Below, in pieces: positions 59,501-64,000 of a DNA stretch of 64,000 bases. Under the pieces are notes generated by a model, which worked only from the letters and a program-made list of their open reading frames with translations, made no database searches and was not told where the DNA came from. The stretch is from Prochilodus magdalenae. Its lineage: Eukaryota > Chordata > Actinopteri > Characiformes > Prochilodontidae. The translations under genes were made by a program, and so were the position numbers. Position 1 is the stretch's first letter, and every line of letters starts with the position of its first letter. Location: positions 938,501 to 1,002,500 of the forward strand of contig JAMWET010000765.1 in NCBI GenBank assembly GCA_024036415.1, in the 5' to 3' direction.

Positions 59501-62500
59501 ATTTGCCTATAAGTAAAACAAATTGGTTTCATTTGTTTAATTTGGTTCTCTTTTAATTATTTAATCATGTGCTTTTTCTACTAAATATTATACATTTATT
59601 TATTTCAGAAAATGATCCCTATTTCATATCTGTGAGGGAAAAATATATAAACTTTCGCTTTCAGTATCTAACTCGGATAGATTTCTGTTCTTTAAATAAA
59701 GCAGGGTGGTCACTCACGCCTGACCATTTAACAGATCAACTACTACTCCTAGAGGTTCACATCCTTTTCCCACTTACAGATGACATACTGGATTATAAAT
59801 CTGAAAGTGTCCATGTTGGCAAAATTGTTTGTTTTGTTTGTCAGATTATTCGGGAGGCAAACACTCAGGTTGGGCAGATGAAGCAAATGGAGGAGATGAT
59901 GCACATCGCCAACATCCTGGAGTTTAACAAACTGAAGGTGTGGAGCATTTAGTCCTAAACCCCCTTAACAAAGTCCTGTCTGGAATCTGCAACTTTAGAC
60001 TAAGACTACAGTACAGAATCATTAAAGTAACACATGACCTTTGACCTAATTTATAACTGACATATTACCCATTTCTTCCTATAATAATCCCAGGCCATCC
60101 CACTGGTGTCTAAGACACGGTGGCTGGAGAAGCAGGGCGAGCTGCAGGTGCTCAATAAGTCTGGGTCACTTTTTGGCCTACGCTTTCGTTTCACCCCTGT
60201 CTACATCTTTCTCTTCAATGACCTCCTAATCCTCACTGCCAGGAAAAGGTGGGTGCACTGACAGTGACTAGCCATTGGAGGGATTGGCCAACAGTATTTA
60301 TTTACATGTTAATGTTTATTTACATTTACACCCATTAGATGCTTCAAGAGGTCTGCTCTCAGGTCATCTCCTCACTCTCACATGTTCTCTTGTCTTTCTC
60401 GTCTCAGTGTGACTCCAGAACGGTTTGTGGTTCTGGACCATGCCCACCGCTCTCTGGTGCAGGTCCAACCTCTAGATCTTTCTGGAACACAGTTGGAACA
60501 TACCATATGCCTAACCCTGCTGGAGAACCACCAGGGAAACACCTGTGAACACCTGCTAAAGGCCAACACTGAGTAAGACAAGGCAAAGTAATAACATCTC
60601 TTGTATTTACAGGTCAGGAGTATCCTAGAATTGCATGATGTGTAGCAGATCATAAAAAAAAAAAAAACCTGTGTTCTTGCCTGGAATTCTGCAGTGTTTA
60701 GACTGAGCACTGTCCTAGAAAATGCTGGTAGAAATAGAGATCCAGCTGCATGCGTGAAAGGTGACAGAAGGGTTTAAGTAGCAGTGCTGATTAACTAAAT
60801 TACTGTGTAAATAATTCTGATGGATCTACATTTAGATCAGAGGTTTCCACCACCAGATCAGACCAGATTTAGTCCGTCCGTCCATTCATCTGGCAGAGAG
60901 TGCAGGGTTACAGTGCAGTAGCTGCGTTCAGTTGACAAATACCATAAAAGAAGATAAATAAAAACTGACGACATCAGCATTTCCTCAGCAACAAATATGA
61001 TCATGTGTAGATTACTGCTTTTATAAAAAAATGTCAGCAAATGTAAAATATAATAAAAAATTCAAATTTTTTCATAAAATATTTAGTGAATTGAGTTATT
61101 AATCAACATGCACCATTTAATGAGAAATGTTAGGCTAGTCATCACTGTATATTGTGGTCATTTAATTACATTCGTCATACAACAACCATTTAATCTAAAA
61201 CAATTTAAGAACTTATCACCAAATTTTCGCTGACTAATATTCAAAAGGGCAAGTCAGCCTAGGAATTTCAATTTCGCTCTTCTTTACATAAATATGGGCT
61301 GAAAATGAAAATTCTAATTTAGTAATTGGATTTACATTTGTCATTTGGTGTACCAGTACTGACATTTCATTTATACAATGATTTGGAGTAGCTTTGTTTA
61401 AATTTAAAACAATTTCCAGAACTAAATCTAAATAAAAATGTAGCTCATACGCAGTTTAGCTGAGAACACCAAGCTGGATTGATGTCACAGTTTAAATGTT
61501 AAAAGTGAAACAGCACCTTCCCCGTTCTTAAGTAATCCGTTTCTCTCTACAGGTCTGACCTGCACAGGTGGATGGCTATGTTCCCCTCCGTCTCTGCCCA
61601 GGAGGAAAAAGTGTATGAGGACTGGGGTAAGCTGCAGTTATGTAGCCGCAGCTCAACTCTATGTGGAGGAGAGTTTGGGCTCAGCAACTGTTAAGTTCAG
61701 TCAATAAATCTGATAAATGAAGTACAGGAGAAATTCTCTATAGCAGAAGAGCAGACCCTCCCTCATCCCAAATACAGACCACCCATACCAGCTATACCCT
61801 GAGAGCTAAACATATCTATTAGCAATTCAGCTATGAATTATTAATCAATCAGTCAAATAATTTACAACTGGGATTTATTCTGATGTGCAATGAAACAAAA
61901 GCATTCACACATGCCTCTGTACATTTCAGACTGTCCACAGGTCCAGTGTATCCGACAGTATGTTGCCAAACAGACAGACGAGCTCAGCCTGGAGTGCTGT
62001 GACATCATCAACGTTACCCGCAAAACTACAGAGGGTAAAACTGCAGAGACGTAACCTACACTACTAAATATTATCCAACAGAACACTAAGCACAATTGTA
62101 AGTTGCTCTGGATAAGAGCGTCTGCAGATGCAAAAAGTCAAACTATAAAGGATTTGGACCGCCCTGTAATTGCATGCAACAACAAAAAAAACCCAAAACA
62201 TTTTGGACCATCGGTTGTGCTTCAGACCTCAACGAGCAGCTCTCAAGAATTAGATTTTTGTCAATGTGTTGAAAAGGAATAGAGAGAGAACTCTAAACTT
62301 GGTAATGGATGGGTTATGTGAACATGTGAGCGAGTTTGGTACCACTGGGCTCCCACTTTAGCAAGCCAACCTAGTGCTTCAGCTGGGCAGCACATAAAAT
62401 AAGATAAAGCTAACAACCAATACACGATGTGATAGATCACGATGTAGCAAGAAAATCTTCCATAGATTACAGATTGCAAAAACATACAAGGATCAAGGGT

Positions 62501-62984
62501 ATATACAGAGGGACGCAAGGTAATTAGTGTTCACTAGCATTAAACTTTGTTGCTCTTCATTAGTGCAAGTATTGTAACTCGTCATCAACTGCAGCCATGT
62601 GCTTGTCTCGTTCTCATGAGAAGGAAAGCACTAAAATGTTATTGATACCTTCACAAAAGAAGATGTAGTCATGAGTAGGTTCACAGGTTGCATCACTGCT
62701 GTTTGATTTTGGGATCCGAATGGGCACTCAGACCCGGAAACAGCCATTATAGAAGACAACACATGGATCGGCTGTACCTTACCGTCACTCACTCTCTTCC
62801 AGGTTGGTGTGAAGGTGTGCGACTGTCGGACCGAGCAAAGGGCTGGTTCCCACAGGACTCTGTGACCGAGGTGACCAACGAGCACCAGAGACGCCGAAAC
62901 TTGAGGGAGCAGTACAGGATCGCCATGGCAACACAACACCCAATTACAGAACGGAAATTTAACACAGCAAGCCAATCAGAATGA
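53784..62984 (+). CDS. arhgef15: ARHGEF15 (ephexin-5 / Vsm-RhoGEF), DH-PH-SH3 Rho exchange factor, 15 exons
   Basis: It activates RhoA-type GTPases; in mammals it acts in vascular cells and at Eph-receptor synapses. Exons: 53784-54165, 54373-55095, 55226-55274, 55964-56025, 56282-56508, 56680-56840, 57354-57506, 58886-59015, 59381-59455, 59845-59937, 60094-60248, 60408-60572, 61553-61626, 61930-62034 and 62803-62984. All are GT-AG and in phase, giving 911 residues. The N-terminal 400 residues are Pro-rich and basic ([24 protein letters not shown]) with a Cys cluster [18 protein letters not shown] that also marks mammalian ARHGEF15. EPLYQMYQ and LWQDLPVV precede the DH domain (about 482-675: [51 protein letters not shown]). 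The PH domain is at about 695-815 ([20 protein letters not shown]). An SH3 domain lies at about 820-880 ([24 protein letters not shown]), then [13 protein letters not shown]. The PH and tail details favour ARHGEF15 over NGEF, ARHGEF16 or ARHGEF19. Confidence 0.93.
55310..55937. repeat. 36-bp minisatellite in arhgef15 intron 3
   Basis: The unit is close to 'gctaacagtacagataatac' plus 'tacagctaatgctacg', itself built of 6-base subrepeats. About 17 copies are present. The 12-codon period keeps frames open, one reading repeats of [12 protein letters not shown]. It fills most of the intron from 55275 to 55963, and its open frame reaches to within a few bases of the acceptor. Confidence 0.95.
56516..56548. 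repeat. (GA)n microsatellite
   Basis: A GA run beginning 8 bases after the donor of arhgef15 exon 5 (intron starts at 56509). Confidence 0.9.
58190..58800 (+). mobile_element. Decayed Tc1-like non-autonomous element
   Basis: 'aagtttgtgaactcttggat' and 'tttctgtatttctgtaaaaa' mark the end sequence of a widespread fish Tc1 relative. The body carries transposase-like wreckage ('cagaagaagaatgtttgagg', 'tccccaacagtggtcatcta') similar to 36.9-37.1 kb. It lies in an arhgef15 intron. Confidence 0.5.
62094..62135 (+). repeat. Fish SINE/LINE 3' tail
   Basis: 'ttgtaagttgctctggataa' then 'gagcgtctgcagatgc' is the near-universal teleost tail sequence shared by several SINEs and their partner LINEs. The SINE head is not recognisable upstream. 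Confidence 0.65.
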
Positions 62985-63081
62985 TTAGAACTGTTTTACT
63001 GTCTTAGGTATGATGAACAGAAGACACAATCAAAACAGTTTAAAATAATGAATGTAGATGAGCATATAAATGAGGCAAATT

Positions 63082-63087
63082 AATAAA
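63082..63087 (+). terminator. Poly(A) signal of arhgef15
   Basis: AATAAA stands 98 bases past the arhgef15 stop at 62984. Confidence 0.7.
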
Positions 63088-63089
63088 GG

Positions 63090-64000
63090 ACTTCTGTGTC
63101 TTATATCAGGAAAAAAGTTATTGATCAGCAAAGGTGCACAGTATCAGGAAAGGGAGTAAACCGACAGCCGATCACAATTCACCATGCTGCTGGGATCCTA
63201 TGCCATCATCACGGCAACAGTGCACTTCAGTGAACATCAGTTAACATCAGGACTAAGAGATAGACAGAGATGGACAGATAGAGAGAGTCAGGTCCATGCA
63301 ATTTTCTCACAAACCTCAGCTCCTTGGTTTAGTCTTAAGATTTTAGAGCGTCGACTGCAGACGACAGAGGATCTTACAGAATATCAAAGACCAAGTTGCT
63401 CAAATTCTAAAACAAAAGTAATGGATCACCAAGGAAATGATGGTCTGACATTTTAAATTTAAGGTAGGCCAAGGTAGCATCGATTAGCATGCTGCATCTG
63501 ATCAGGCTAAAGCACTTAAGCAGGTCTAATTACTGCTAACTGCAACTTTGGTGTTAATATGGTGCTCACTGGGGGGGGGATATATTCTTGTACTACATTA
63601 GCCTGGTGGCTCCAGTGCTAAAACTACATGAGTGAATTTCAGGCACCAAACATACTGGCTGATCACAAACAGAATCAAAAGGTTCTGCAGGTACATTTAG
63701 GTTTAAAGATACAAACTGTATACAATGTACCCTGTATAGGTACATCAGCATTTCTAGAGTTCAATTGTGCTAATTGTTTATTTTATTTACTGTTTAAGTG
63801 TGGGAATGTGTCTTAGTTTGTTAGGACAAATGCATACTTTAATTACATGCATTATATCATAAAATAAAAACAATAAAATACAACCTAAAACGTGTTCTCT
63901 AACTATAGATACTGGAGATGTAACTTTGCAGTAATATGCTGACAGAAAGAGGGGGAACCTTTAATGTAGCATTTGCTTACCTTGTGGCCTACTCATCCTC
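63090..64000. other. 3' flank of arhgef15, no gene seen
   Basis: AT-rich sequence with a G run near 63571. No exon, RNA gene or recognisable repeat is supported to the end of the window. Confidence 0.5.

Noticed and set aside
53784..62984. NGEF, ARHGEF16 or ARHGEF19 as identity
   Set aside because: The CHCICH..WPG..L.WVP cluster, AHRSLVQVQ, the YED linker and the EH.RRR.LR tail fit ARHGEF15 better. The SH3 is shared by the whole family and is not decisive.

Overview
The window is nuclear DNA from a teleost fish. It is AT-rich, holds split genes with GT-AG introns, and carries Tc1-type transposons, L2/Rex-type LINE pieces, a Gmr1-like class of Ty3/gypsy element, microsatellites and minisatellites. 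The abundance of Tc1 debris would fit an otophysan (characin or catfish type), but the sequence does not settle the order.

Layout. 0-5.5 kb: degenerate tandem repeats, then a broken minus-strand, multi-exon tyrosine-recombinase gene that looks Crypton-like. 5.5-9 kb: no gene seen. 9.0-21.1 kb: minus-strand exons 2-7 of a ZP3-family egg-coat gene. Its fifth intron has been swollen to 7.7 kb by a Ty3/gypsy element (13221-18088, exact 5-bp target duplication, tRNA-Leu primer site, LINE fragment in its leader). 21.4-26.4 kb: LINE remnant, 30-bp minisatellite, CpG-rich block, Tc1 remnant. 26.8-32.5 kb: a complete 11-exon ZP3-family gene on the minus strand, a tandem relative of the first. 33-37.9 kb: intergenic. 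38.0-48.2 kb: complete 7-exon grk1 (rhodopsin kinase) on the plus strand. Its intron 1 is packed with TGACC repeats and its intron 6 holds a second Ty3/gypsy-like element on the minus strand. 48.2-53.7 kb: Tc1 and other repeats. 53.8-63.0 kb: complete 15-exon arhgef15 (ephexin-family RhoGEF) on the plus strand, with a 36-bp minisatellite in intron 3.

The three intact host genes are unrelated in role: egg envelope, photoreceptor desensitisation, and Rho activation downstream of Eph receptors or in vessels. They show no operon-like logic. Exon models were joined by hand from splice sites and phase, and every junction given for the three intact genes keeps frame (predicted 596, 559 and 911 residues).

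The most unusual items are the Crypton-like pseudogene, two gypsy elements in which protease is followed directly by integrase with reverse transcriptase placed after it (copia-like order), the TGACC-rich intron of grk1, and the coding-phase minisatellites. Family and paralogue statements come from remembered family features, not from a search.
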